A stretch of DNA of 8,079 nucleotides from SYIM01 sp964581825 (GTDB lineage: Bacteria; Pseudomonadota; Gammaproteobacteria; Burkholderiales; Burkholderiaceae_E). The stretch spans positions 1-8,079 of the forward strand of contig CAZORB010000171.1 in the NCBI GenBank assembly GCA_964581825.1, given 5' to 3'. The notes beneath the pieces are model-generated. The model made no database searches. It was given only the letters and a program-made list of their open reading frames with translations, and was not told the origin of the DNA. Shown one piece after another: positions 1 to 6,609 of the stretch (positions within the stretch are counted from its first letter, which is position 1; every line of letters begins with the position of its first letter). A program made the position numbers and the translations under genes.

Positions 1-54
1 CCCGCACCTGCACCTGCACCTGCACCTGCACCTGCACCTGCGCCCGCGCCTGCG
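1..54 (+). repeat. Tandem hexanucleotide repeat (CCTGCA)n encoding Pro-Ala
   Basis: Five perfect CCTGCA units run from 7 to 36. They are flanked by one-base variants (CCCGCA at 1-6, CCTGCG at 37-42, CCCGCG at 43-48, CCTGCG at 49-54). The unit is six bases, so gain or loss of copies lengthens or shortens the Pro-Ala linker of the FimV-type protein without shifting frame. The array may continue beyond the left edge of the window. Degenerate Pro-Ala codon pairs recur at about 247-270. Confidence 0.9.
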
Positions 55-834
55 CCCGATCCGCAGCCATCCCCGGCACCTGAGACCGCTGCATCCACCG
101 AGGTTCCGCCAAATACCGAGCCACCGCGCTCGGATTCGGTATCGCCGCCGCCAGCTACCAGTTCTGAGCCCTCAGTCCCCAACACGCCAGACGCCTCACA
201 ATCCTCACCATCGCAAACGCCCGTATCGACCTCCGCGCAGGCGGAGCCAGCACCAGCACAAGCACCAGCCAGTGATCAGTCAACGCTCGATCAACTGCGT
301 GCACATCCGCTCGCACCGATCGCAGCACTGATTGCCGCGGTTGTGGTGTTTGCGGGTTTCTGGCTGGCGATGCTGTCTCGACGCGGGCGTAAGGCCGAGG
401 TGAGACCCAAGCCTGATAAACCCGACAAACCCGCGCCTGAAGCGTATGCCGCCCCCACCCCGGTACCCGATTCGCGAGGGGCGGATGATTCGATGCGCGC
501 CGAGCCCACGTTGAAAATGTCTGAGCTTGAGCGCGCGATTGGTGGTCGGTTCGACCTCCCCTCGCTCGACATGGGTTCGTCAGACCCACCCGAGTCGAGG
601 TCAGCCTCCGCGCCCTCCAGCGAAAAAACAGTGAGCCCATCGGGCACGACTCGCGCTAACGCTGCAGCACCCGGCGATGAAGTCAGGCGACTGGCCCAGA
701 GCCTTGAGCTCGCGGCAGCCTGTCTGCGTCGCAATGAGATCGAGCTTGCCCGCCGCCTCCTTGAAGATGTGGTGAGGGGGGGTGATGAGGCGCAGCAGGC
801 TTTCGCACGCAGTCTGCTGTCGAAGCTTGACTGA
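1..834 (+). CDS. fimV: FimV-type inner-membrane/peptidoglycan-linked protein, C-terminal part (5' end outside window)
   Basis: The reading frame is open from base 1 to TGA at 832-834, giving the last 277 residues of a longer protein. Window residues 1-100 are a Pro/Ala/Ser/Thr/Glu-rich linker starting with nine Pro-Ala pairs. A single hydrophobic helix follows at about residues 104-125 (PLAPIAALIAAVVVF...), closed by a basic RRGRK stop-transfer sequence, so the linker should be periplasmic and the tail cytoplasmic. The last ~45 residues (LELAAACLRRNEIELARRLL then EDVVRGGDEAQ) match the FimV C-terminal motif, a TPR-like helical pair. FimV proteins carry an N-terminal LysM peptidoglycan-binding region and, in Pseudomonas, support type IV pilus assembly and polar localisation; the LysM part would lie upstream and is not seen. 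The cytoplasmic tail is only ~150 residues, with no further TPR units that I can see. Its position directly before truA is typical of beta/gammaproteobacteria. The role in pili is inferred; the family call is firm. Confidence 0.87.
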   Translation, partial: PAPAPAPAPAPAPAPAPAPDPQPSPAPETAASTEVPPNTEPPRSDSVSPPPATSSEPSVPNTPDASQSSPSQTPVSTSAQAEPAPAQAPASDQSTLDQLRAHPLAPIAALIAAVVVFAGFWLAMLSRRGRKAEVRPKPDKPDKPAPEAYAAPTPVPDSRGADDSMRAEPTLKMSELERAIGGRFDLPSLDMGSSDPPESRSASAPSSEKTVSPSGTTRANAAAPGDEVRRLAQSLELAAACLRRNEIELARRLLEDVVRGGDEAQQAFARSLLSKLD

Positions 835-876
835 GCAGGACGTGATCCCGCGAGCGCGCGCCAGCGAGTGCGGGTC

Positions 877-883
877 GAAGGGG
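877..883 (+). promoter_or_regulatory. Ribosome binding site that decides the truA start
   Basis: GAAGGGG sits 8 bases before the ATG at 892. The in-frame GTG at 868 has no comparable purine-rich sequence upstream, so this site supports the shorter TruA start. The fimV-truA gap (835-891) otherwise shows no terminator-like hairpin with a T-tract, consistent with read-through from fimV. Confidence 0.7.
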
Positions 884-891
884 TGGCCCGC

Positions 892-1683
892 ATGACTCGG
901 CTTGCGTTGGTGCTTGCGTATGACGGCAGCCGATTTGATGGCTGGCAGACTCAGCCATCAGGCCGCGCCGTTCAGGATCATCTCGAGCAGGCGCTTGCTG
1001 TGATCGCAGGCCACCGCGTCGCCACGGTATGCGCAGGGCGAACCGACGCTGGCGTTCACGCGTTGCGGCAGGTGGTTCACTTTGATACCGATTCCGAGCG
1101 CCCGGAAACCGCCTGGGTAAGGGGCGTGAACACCCATCTGCCCCAGGGGGTAGCGGTCAGACATGTCTCGGTTGTCGAGCCAGAGTTTCACGCTCGTTTC
1201 GGCGCGCTTCGTCGTTGCTACCGCTATCTGTTGCATGCCTCTCCGGTCAGGCACCCGTTGCTTCATGCCCGGGCTGGCTGGACACACCATGTGCTGGATC
1301 ACGACCGGATGCGAGAGGCCGCTCTGCTCCTGGTTGGCGAGCATGATTTTTCAGCGTTTCGCTCCTCGCAATGCCAGGCGGCCTCGCCCATCCGGCGGCT
1401 CGAAAATCTATCCATTGAGTCGCACGGGGCGCTGCTGAACTTCACGGTCATCGGGAACGCGTTTCTTCACCATATGGTGCGAAATCTGGTCGGACTTCTG
1501 GTGGCAGTTGGGGCAAGCAGATACCCGCCAGCGTTTGCGGCCGAACTGCTGGAACACCGTGATCGGCGTCTCGCACCGCCGACCTTCGATCCGTCAGGGC
1601 TTTACTTGGAGGGGGTCGAGTACGATGATCGCTTTGCGCTGCCCACCTGGGGCGGCCAACTGATGACCGATTGGCTCATTTGA
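892..1683 (+). CDS. truA: tRNA pseudouridine(38-40) synthase TruA
   Basis: This encodes 263 residues, normal for TruA, which isomerises uridines 38, 39 and 40 in the anticodon arm of many tRNAs in the cytoplasm. The N terminus has the family opening YDGSRFDGWQ (residues 10-19). AGRTDAGVHA follows at residues 48-57, with the catalytic aspartate at Asp52. Later come the RCYRYLL segment carrying the conserved tyrosine, the DFSAFRSSQC loop and the C-terminal MVRNLVG motif. I chose ATG 892 over the in-frame GTG 868 because TruA proteins start a few residues before the YDG motif and a ribosome binding site precedes 892. The gene lies 57 bases after fimV, and its TGA overlaps the trpF TTG start by 4 bases, so trpF is probably translationally coupled to it. 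Confidence 0.96.
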   Translation: MTRLALVLAYDGSRFDGWQTQPSGRAVQDHLEQALAVIAGHRVATVCAGRTDAGVHALRQVVHFDTDSERPETAWVRGVNTHLPQGVAVRHVSVVEPEFHARFGALRRCYRYLLHASPVRHPLLHARAGWTHHVLDHDRMREAALLLVGEHDFSAFRSSQCQAASPIRRLENLSIESHGALLNFTVIGNAFLHHMVRNLVGLLVAVGASRYPPAFAAELLEHRDRRLAPPTFDPSGLYLEGVEYDDRFALPTWGGQLMTDWLI

Positions 1684-2366
1684 GAACCCGAATCAAATTC
1701 TGCGGACTGGTCCGCCCCAACGACATCGACACCGCCGTTGCACTGGGTGTTGATGCGATCGGCCTCGTGTTCTATCCAAAGAGCCCACGCTATCTCGATG
1801 CAGCAAGTGCAGCCAGTCTCAGGCGGCGTCTGCCATCCTGGGTCACCGCGGTGGGCCTTGTGGTCAACGAGACTGTCGAATCGGTTCGTCAATTGCGCGC
1901 TGCTGTGGGGCTGGACGTTGTTCAGTTTCACGGCGATGAGTCGCTCACGCTCTGCGATCAGGCGGCTGGTTCATTGCCATGGTGGCGTGCGGTTCGAATG
2001 CGTAGCCCAGGTGATTTGCTAGAATCATTCAGCAGTTTTCCGGGGGCCGAAGCATTGCTGGTTGATTCGTTCCACGCGGGTTATGGAGGCAGCGGCCAGG
2101 GGTTTGACTGGTCCTGGATACCCGCAGAGCGCCCGGTCTCTCTTATTCTTTCCGGTGGGCTCGGCCCTGACCGCGTAGCGGTCGCTGTCGAGCAGGTGGC
2201 ACCTTTTGCTGTCGATGTGTCCAGCGGCATCCAGGGATCAGATCCCCGCACCAAAGACCCAGTGCTGATGGAGCGCTTTGTCGCTGCGGTGCTTGAGGCC
2301 GATTCTCGACGGTGTTCTCAGTCTTACTTGAAGTTGAAAGCCGATGAAACCCTACGACCTTCCTGA
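1680..2366 (+). CDS. trpF: Phosphoribosylanthranilate isomerase TrpF
   Basis: This encodes 228 residues of a TIM-barrel enzyme that converts N-(5'-phosphoribosyl)anthranilate to CdRP in tryptophan synthesis. The start MRTRIKFCG places the general-base cysteine at Cys8. GLVFYPKSPR is present, as are LLVDSF with the general-acid aspartate at Asp129, GGSGQGFDW, and the phosphate-binding LILSGGL and FAVDVSSG loops. I chose TTG at 1680, which overlaps the truA stop as TTGA, because it gives the usual TrpF N terminus; another in-frame TTG at 1671 would add only Met-Ala-His. No ATG is available and no strong ribosome binding site is visible, so coupling to truA is likely. The normal fold ends near residue 208. 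Some 20 further residues (nt 2304-2363) run into trpB, overlapping it by 23 bases, and are unlike the family. The function call is firm; the start is likely. Confidence 0.94.
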   Translation: MRTRIKFCGLVRPNDIDTAVALGVDAIGLVFYPKSPRYLDAASAASLRRRLPSWVTAVGLVVNETVESVRQLRAAVGLDVVQFHGDESLTLCDQAAGSLPWWRAVRMRSPGDLLESFSSFPGAEALLVDSFHAGYGGSGQGFDWSWIPAERPVSLILSGGLGPDRVAVAVEQVAPFAVDVSSGIQGSDPRTKDPVLMERFVAAVLEADSRRCSQSYLKLKADETLRPS

Positions 2367-3543
2367 TGCCCGAGGCCATTTCGGTCCCTACGGCGGCACC
2401 TTCGTGTCTGAAACCCTGATCGAGGCGCTCGAAGAGCTGCGGCAGGCCTATCAGCATTACCGAACAGACCCCGAGTTCGTCGCCGAACTTGAGAGCGAGC
2501 TCAAACATTTCGTTGGCCGCCCCAGCCCCATCTATCACGCCAAGCGGTGGTCGCAGCAACTTGGTGGCGCGCAAATCCATTTCAAGCGCGAAGACCTGAA
2601 TCACACCGGCGCTCACAAAGTCAACAACACCATGGGCCAGGCGCTGCTCGCGCGCCGCATGGGCAAGAAGCGCATCATTGCTGAAACCGGCGCGGGCCAG
2701 CACGGCGTGGCCACCGCCACCGTGTGCGCACGGTTCGGCATGGAATGTGTGGTTTACATGGGTGTTGACGACGTTGCGCGGCAGGCACAGAACGTCTATC
2801 GCATGAAGCTGCTCGGCGCCACGGTCGTGCCGGTGGAGTCAGGTTCGCGCACGCTGAAAGACGCGCTCAATGAGGCGATGCGCGACTGGGTCACCAACGT
2901 CGACAGCACCTTCTACATTATCGGGACCGTCGCCGGGCCGCACCCCTACCCGATGATGGTGCGAGATTTCAATGCGGTGGTGGGACGCGAGTGCCTGACA
3001 CAGATGCCCGAGCAGATCGGCCGCCATCCTGACTACGTGATTGCCTGCGTCGGCGGCGGCTCCAATGCCATTGGCATTTTCCATCCCTACATTGATGTCC
3101 CGGGTGTGAAACTCGTTGGGGTCGAAGCGGGCGGCGAGGGCCTGGATTCCGGGCGTCACGCGGCCTCGCTTTCGGCGGGCACGCCAGGTGTCCTGCATGG
3201 CAACCGTACCTATCTGCTTCAAGACAGTAACGGGCAGATCGTTGACACGCATTCGGTATCGGCCGGCCTCGATTATCCAGGGGTGGGCCCCGAGCACGCC
3301 TGGCTGAAAGACTCTGGTCGCGCCAGCTATGTGGCCATTACCGATTCCGAAACACTCGAAGCCTTCCACACCTGCTGCACAATCGAGGGCATTATCCCGG
3401 CGCTCGAAACAAGTCATGCGATCGCGTACGCCGCCAAACTCGCGCCCACGCTGCGTCCCGATCAACACATTCTGGTGAACCTCTCAGGGCGCGGCGACAA
3501 GGATATGCACACCGTTGCCCAACGCGGCGGATTGACGCTCTGA
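2344..3543 (+). CDS. trpB: Tryptophan synthase beta chain TrpB
   Basis: This encodes 399 residues, the usual length for TrpB1. The PLP-dependent beta subunit condenses indole, tunnelled from TrpA, with serine to give tryptophan. The N terminus DLPDARGHFGPYGGTF is characteristic. GAHKVNN carries the PLP lysine at Lys92, and AETGAGQHG carries the catalytic glutamate at Glu114, five residues later than in the Salmonella enzyme in both cases. The PLP phosphate loop GGGSNAIG and the C-terminal LSGRGDKDM are intact. ATG 2344 lies inside the trpF 3' end. GAAG at 2330-2333 (10-base spacing) or GAAAG at 2336-2340 (3-base spacing) may serve as the ribosome binding site. trpA starts 1 base after the stop, as expected for subunits made in equal amounts. 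There is no gene between trpB and trpA, as I recall for some Burkholderia. Confidence 0.98.
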   Translation: MKPYDLPDARGHFGPYGGTFVSETLIEALEELRQAYQHYRTDPEFVAELESELKHFVGRPSPIYHAKRWSQQLGGAQIHFKREDLNHTGAHKVNNTMGQALLARRMGKKRIIAETGAGQHGVATATVCARFGMECVVYMGVDDVARQAQNVYRMKLLGATVVPVESGSRTLKDALNEAMRDWVTNVDSTFYIIGTVAGPHPYPMMVRDFNAVVGRECLTQMPEQIGRHPDYVIACVGGGSNAIGIFHPYIDVPGVKLVGVEAGGEGLDSGRHAASLSAGTPGVLHGNRTYLLQDSNGQIVDTHSVSAGLDYPGVGPEHAWLKDSGRASYVAITDSETLEAFHTCCTIEGIIPALETSHAIAYAAKLAPTLRPDQHILVNLSGRGDKDMHTVAQRGGLTL

Positions 3544-3544
3544 T

Positions 3545-4354
3545 ATGGCCAGCCGAATTGCCGCTCGCTTCCAGCGACTCGCCGCAGAAGGTCGTCAGGC
3601 GCTGATCCCTTTCTTTACCGCCGGGCATCCGTCGCGCGATTCAACCGTGCAGGTCATGCATGCGCTTGCCCGGGCCGGGGCAGATGTCATCGAACTTGGC
3701 GTACCGTTTTCCGACCCCATGGCCGATGGCCCTGCAATTCAGCGCTCAAGCGAAAAGGCGCTGGCACTTGGGGTGGGGCTCTCGGATGTCCTGCAGTGGG
3801 TGTCTGAATTCCGAACCACTGATGCGCAGACGCCGGTGGTGCTGATGGGCTACGCCAACCCGATTGAGCGTATGGGCGGCGAACAGTTCATTGATCGGGC
3901 ATCGAAGGCGGGCGTTGATGGCGTCATCGTGGTCGACTACCCACCCGAAGAAGCCGCCGATTTCGCGCGCACGGCGCGTGAGCGCGGCATCGATCCCATC
4001 TTTCTTTTGGCGCCCACCACGGGCAGCGCTCGGATCGACCAGATCCTGTCGGCTGCCAGCGGCTATGTTTATTACGTATCTTTGCGCGGCATCACAGGCG
4101 GCACCATCGATATCGACGACGTGGTGAAGCGGGTTTCACTGATCAAGTCCAGAACAGCGCTGCCCGTTGGGGTGGGCTTCGGAATTCGCGATGCAGCCAC
4201 TGCCGCTGCGGTGGCGCGCGTCGCCGATGCCGTCATCATCGGAACCCGAATGATCCAATTGCTCGAAGAGGGGCCGGCTGAGGGGGCCGCCTCGCGCGTC
4301 GGGGACTTCATCGCCGAGATTCGCGCAGCGATTGACGCGCGCCCCGGCCGCTGA
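3545..4354 (+). CDS. trpA: Tryptophan synthase alpha chain TrpA
   Basis: This encodes 269 residues, the normal TrpA length. The TIM-barrel subunit splits indole-3-glycerol phosphate into indole and glyceraldehyde 3-phosphate within the alpha2beta2 complex. The start (ARFQRLAAEGRQALIPFFTA) is typical. ELGVPFSDPMADGP carries both catalytic acids, Glu50 and Asp61 (Glu49 and Asp60 in Salmonella). The flexible loop area PTTGSARI, the YYVSLRGITG segment and the phosphate-binding GVGFGI and IIGTR segments are all present. The ATG at 3545 is 1 base after the trpB stop and has no strong ribosome binding site of its own, so it probably depends on ribosomes finishing trpB. Nothing looks truncated or altered. 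Confidence 0.98.
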   Translation: MASRIAARFQRLAAEGRQALIPFFTAGHPSRDSTVQVMHALARAGADVIELGVPFSDPMADGPAIQRSSEKALALGVGLSDVLQWVSEFRTTDAQTPVVLMGYANPIERMGGEQFIDRASKAGVDGVIVVDYPPEEAADFARTARERGIDPIFLLAPTTGSARIDQILSAASGYVYYVSLRGITGGTIDIDDVVKRVSLIKSRTALPVGVGFGIRDAATAAAVARVADAVIIGTRMIQLLEEGPAEGAASRVGDFIAEIRAAIDARPGR

Positions 4355-4386
4355 CCCGCTCGGTTCGCTGCCCATCGAACATCCAC

Positions 4387-4393
4387 TGGAGGA
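4387..4393 (+). promoter_or_regulatory. Strong ribosome binding site that decides the accD start
   Basis: TGGAGGA sits 7 bases before ATG 4401. An in-frame ATG at 4332 lies inside trpA and would add 23 residues with no AccD resemblance, so this site fixes the shorter start. It is the best ribosome binding site in the window, which fits independent initiation of accD within the operon. Confidence 0.85.
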
Positions 4394-4400
4394 TGCTGCA

Positions 4401-5270
4401 ATGAGTTGGCTCGACAAACTGCTGCCGCCCCGGATTCAACGCCAGCCCGCGGGTGGGAAAAAGGTTCCCGAAGGGCTGTGGGTCAAATGTCCGTCGTGCG
4501 ATGCGGTGCTGTACTCGGCCGACTTGGAGTCCAGTCAGAGCGTCTGCCCGAAGTGCAGCCATCATCTGCGTATTTCCGCGCGGCGCAGGCTCGACCTGTT
4601 GTTGGATCCCGAAGGGCGTTATGAGATCGGGCATGAGGTCCTGCCCGTTGATGCGCTGAAATTCCGGGACAGCCGCAAATATCCAGACCGTCTGCAGGAA
4701 GCAATCGACGCCACTGGCGAGACTGACGCGCTGGTGGTCATGGGCGGCGCCATTCGGGCACTCCCGGTTGTCGTGGCGGTGTTCGAATTCGAGTTCATGG
4801 GCGGGTCGATGGGCTCAGTCGTGGGTGAACGGTTCGTTCGAGGCGTGCAAACCGCCATCGAACAGAAAGTGCCGTTCGTGTCAGTGGCCGCCTCGGGCGG
4901 CGCCCGCATGCAGGAAGGCTTGCTGTCGCTGATGCAGATGGCTAAAACCACCGCTTCACTCGCGCGGTTGGCTGAGCTCCGATTGCCTTACATTTCGGTG
5001 CTGACCGATCCGACGATGGGCGGCGTGTCAGCCAGTTTCTGTTTTCTGGGCGATGTCGTCATTGCCGAACCCAAAGCGCTGATTGGTTTCGCAGGCCCAC
5101 GTGTAATCGAACAAACCGTGCGCGAAAAACTGCCTGAAGGTTTCCAGCGCGCGGAATTCCTGCTGGAAAAGGGTGCGATCGACATGATCATCGATCGCCG
5201 ACAGATGCGCGACGAAATCGCACAACTGCTTGCGCTGCTCACCCGCCAGCCAACCGAAGCCCTGTCCTGA
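4401..5270 (+). CDS. accD: Acetyl-CoA carboxylase carboxyltransferase beta subunit AccD
   Basis: This encodes 289 residues, normal for AccD. With AccA it transfers the carboxyl group from carboxybiotin on AccB to acetyl-CoA, giving malonyl-CoA for fatty acid synthesis. The opening MSWLDKLLPP is typical. A four-cysteine zinc ribbon follows (CPSC at residues 30-33 and CPKC at 49-52). The crotonase-like carboxyltransferase core shows SGGARMQEG, DPTMGGVSASF, GFAGPRVIEQT and the FLLEKGAIDMI segment. The gene is 46 bases after trpA, and that gap holds only the ribosome binding site. folC begins 8 bases after the stop, the same accD-folC pairing as in E. coli. In E. coli AccA/AccD can bind their own mRNA through the zinc ribbon; whether that occurs here cannot be seen from sequence. 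Confidence 0.98.
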   Translation: MSWLDKLLPPRIQRQPAGGKKVPEGLWVKCPSCDAVLYSADLESSQSVCPKCSHHLRISARRRLDLLLDPEGRYEIGHEVLPVDALKFRDSRKYPDRLQEAIDATGETDALVVMGGAIRALPVVVAVFEFEFMGGSMGSVVGERFVRGVQTAIEQKVPFVSVAASGGARMQEGLLSLMQMAKTTASLARLAELRLPYISVLTDPTMGGVSASFCFLGDVVIAEPKALIGFAGPRVIEQTVREKLPEGFQRAEFLLEKGAIDMIIDRRQMRDEIAQLLALLTRQPTEALS

Positions 5271-5278
5271 GCGCACCG

Positions 5279-6574
5279 TTGGCTGATCAGTTACTTGCTC
5301 ACTGGCTGGCGCGAGTCGAGTCGCTGCATCCGCGAAGCATCGAGCTGGGCCTGGAACGGGTTCGAACCGTCGCCGAGCGGCTGAATCTTTCGCTTGCGCC
5401 TGTCGTCATAACCGTAGCGGGAACCAATGGCAAGGGCTCTACCTGCGCGATGCTCGAGTCGATACTGCTCGCAGCAGGTTACCGCGTGGGGCTCTATACC
5501 TCGCCGCATCTTGTGCGCTTCAATGAGCGGGCGCGCATCAATGGTGCGGCGGTCGCGAGCGACTGGCTGGTGGAAAGATTTGAGCAGGTTGAGCGTGCAA
5601 GAGGCGATACGCCACTGACGTATTTCGAATTCACGACGCTCGCCATCTTGCTCGGATTTCAGCATTCGCCTCTGGATGTGCTGATCCTGGAGGTGGGACT
5701 CGGGGGGCGGCTCGATGCTGTCAACCTGATTGATGCCGACTGTGCAATCGTCACCTCCATCGATCTTGATCACATGGAGTATCTGGGCCCGACTCGCGAC
5801 GCGATTGGCTTTGAGAAAGCGCATATCTACCGCGCAGGGCGTCCTGCGATATGCGCCGATCCTGTGCCGCCTGCAACGCTGGTTGAGCACGCCAATCGGA
5901 TTGGGGCTGACCTGTGGCTGTTCGGGCGCGATTTCAACTACGCCGGTGACCGTCAGCAGTGGTCCTATGGCGGGCGATCGCAGCGACGCGCGAGTCTCGC
6001 ATATCCCGCATTGCGTGGCGCCAATCAGCTGCTGAACGCTTCGGGCGTGCTGGCGGCGCTCGAGGCGCTACGGGATCGTCTGCCGGTGAGCGCGCAGGCA
6101 ATTCGGCAGGGGTTTGCACTGGTTGAGTTACCCGGCCGCTTTCAGGTGCTTGCCGGACGGCCGTCTGTCATTCTCGACGTGGCTCACAATCCTCACGCGG
6201 CTGCGCACCTGGCGAGCAATCTCGACAACATGGGATTTTTCCCGGAGACCTGGGCGGTGTTTGGCGCGATGCGCGACAAGGACCTCGACCGCATCATCGC
6301 TGCACTCGGCGAGAGAGTTGATCATTGGCTTCTGGTCGACCTTCCCGGGGCACGGGCGGCGCCTGCCGCGCTGCTGGCCGAGCGTGTCGCCGCGGTCCGA
6401 GCAGGTACCACCCCCCCCGTGCATACAGAATGCTTTGCTAGCCCCAGACAGGCAATGGAGCGTGCCCGTACCGGGGCAAGTGACGATGATAGAATCGTCG
6501 TCTTTGGGTCATTTCTGACCGTCGCGGACATCCTCTCAGCCCGTGCCGAAGCTTCCCCGTCCCGCACAGCCTGA
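5279..6574 (+). CDS. folC: Bifunctional dihydrofolate synthase / folylpolyglutamate synthase FolC
   Basis: This encodes 431 residues of a Mur-ligase-like ATP-dependent enzyme that adds glutamate to dihydropteroate and to reduced folates. The ATP-binding loop GTNGKGST is at residues 48-55. YTSPHLVRFNER, the EVGLGGRLDAVN segment, SIDLDHMEYLG, the EKAHIYR segment and RPAICADP follow. The C-terminal ligase domain carries DVAHNPHAA and ends with DRIVVFGSF. The TTG at 5279 is the only plausible start: no in-frame ATG or GTG lies before the conserved GLERV region, and the resulting N terminus has the expected length ahead of the P-loop. No clear ribosome binding site precedes it, so ribosomes leaving accD 8 bases upstream probably start it. 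An 8-base C-tract at 6411-6418 lies in the C-terminal domain, and the frame continues correctly beyond it. The function call is firm. Confidence 0.96.
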   Translation: MADQLLAHWLARVESLHPRSIELGLERVRTVAERLNLSLAPVVITVAGTNGKGSTCAMLESILLAAGYRVGLYTSPHLVRFNERARINGAAVASDWLVERFEQVERARGDTPLTYFEFTTLAILLGFQHSPLDVLILEVGLGGRLDAVNLIDADCAIVTSIDLDHMEYLGPTRDAIGFEKAHIYRAGRPAICADPVPPATLVEHANRIGADLWLFGRDFNYAGDRQQWSYGGRSQRRASLAYPALRGANQLLNASGVLAALEALRDRLPVSAQAIRQGFALVELPGRFQVLAGRPSVILDVAHNPHAAAHLASNLDNMGFFPETWAVFGAMRDKDLDRIIAALGERVDHWLLVDLPGARAAPAALLAERVAAVRAGTTPPVHTECFASPRQAMERARTGASDDDRIVVFGSFLTVADILSARAEASPSRTA

Positions 6575-6578
6575 TCCC

Positions 6579-6593
6579 CGATCGTTCCGATCG
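6579..6593 (+). other. Small perfect inverted repeat in the folC-dedD gap
   Basis: CGATCG-TTC-CGATCG forms a 6-bp stem with a 3-base loop, in the 35-base gap between folC and the SPOR gene and just before its GGAG ribosome binding site (6601-6604). No T-tract follows, so it is not a Rho-independent terminator. It could be an mRNA hairpin, or chance in GC-rich DNA. Confidence 0.4.
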
Positions 6594-6609
6594 ACGAGCC
6601 GGAGCCCCC

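Noticed and set aside
1..54. CRISPR array or DNA-binding iteron reading of the left-edge repeat
   Set aside because: The units are contiguous six-base coding repeats without spacers and stay in the fimV frame as Pro-Ala pairs.
868..870. GTG at 868 as the truA start
   Set aside because: It adds eight residues absent from TruA proteins and lacks a ribosome binding site. ATG 892 has a good one.
847..874. Possible terminator hairpin between fimV and truA (CCCGC ... GCGGG)
   Set aside because: The stem is only five base pairs with an 18-base loop and no T-tract, so it is not a convincing terminator.
291..893. Long antisense open frame opposite the fimV end (200 codons)
   Set aside because: It is a shadow of a GC-rich gene: no family resemblance, Ser/Arg/Ala-rich composition, and it runs antisense to a frame with a clear FimV motif.
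2839..3468. 209-codon antisense open frame inside trpB
   Set aside because: trpB is fully conserved over this stretch on the + strand. The antisense product shows no motif and has the His/Arg/Gly-rich look of a reverse frame.
4332..4334. ATG at 4332 as the accD start
   Set aside because: It would add 23 residues overlapping trpA with no AccD resemblance. The strong ribosome binding site and typical MSWLDKLL start are at 4401.
6490..6495. TAGAAT -10-like hexamer at the 3' end of folC as a promoter for the SPOR gene and cvpA
   Set aside because: There is no TG extension at the right place and no -35 match 16-18 bases upstream, and the bases are required by the conserved FolC ending DDRIVVFGSF.
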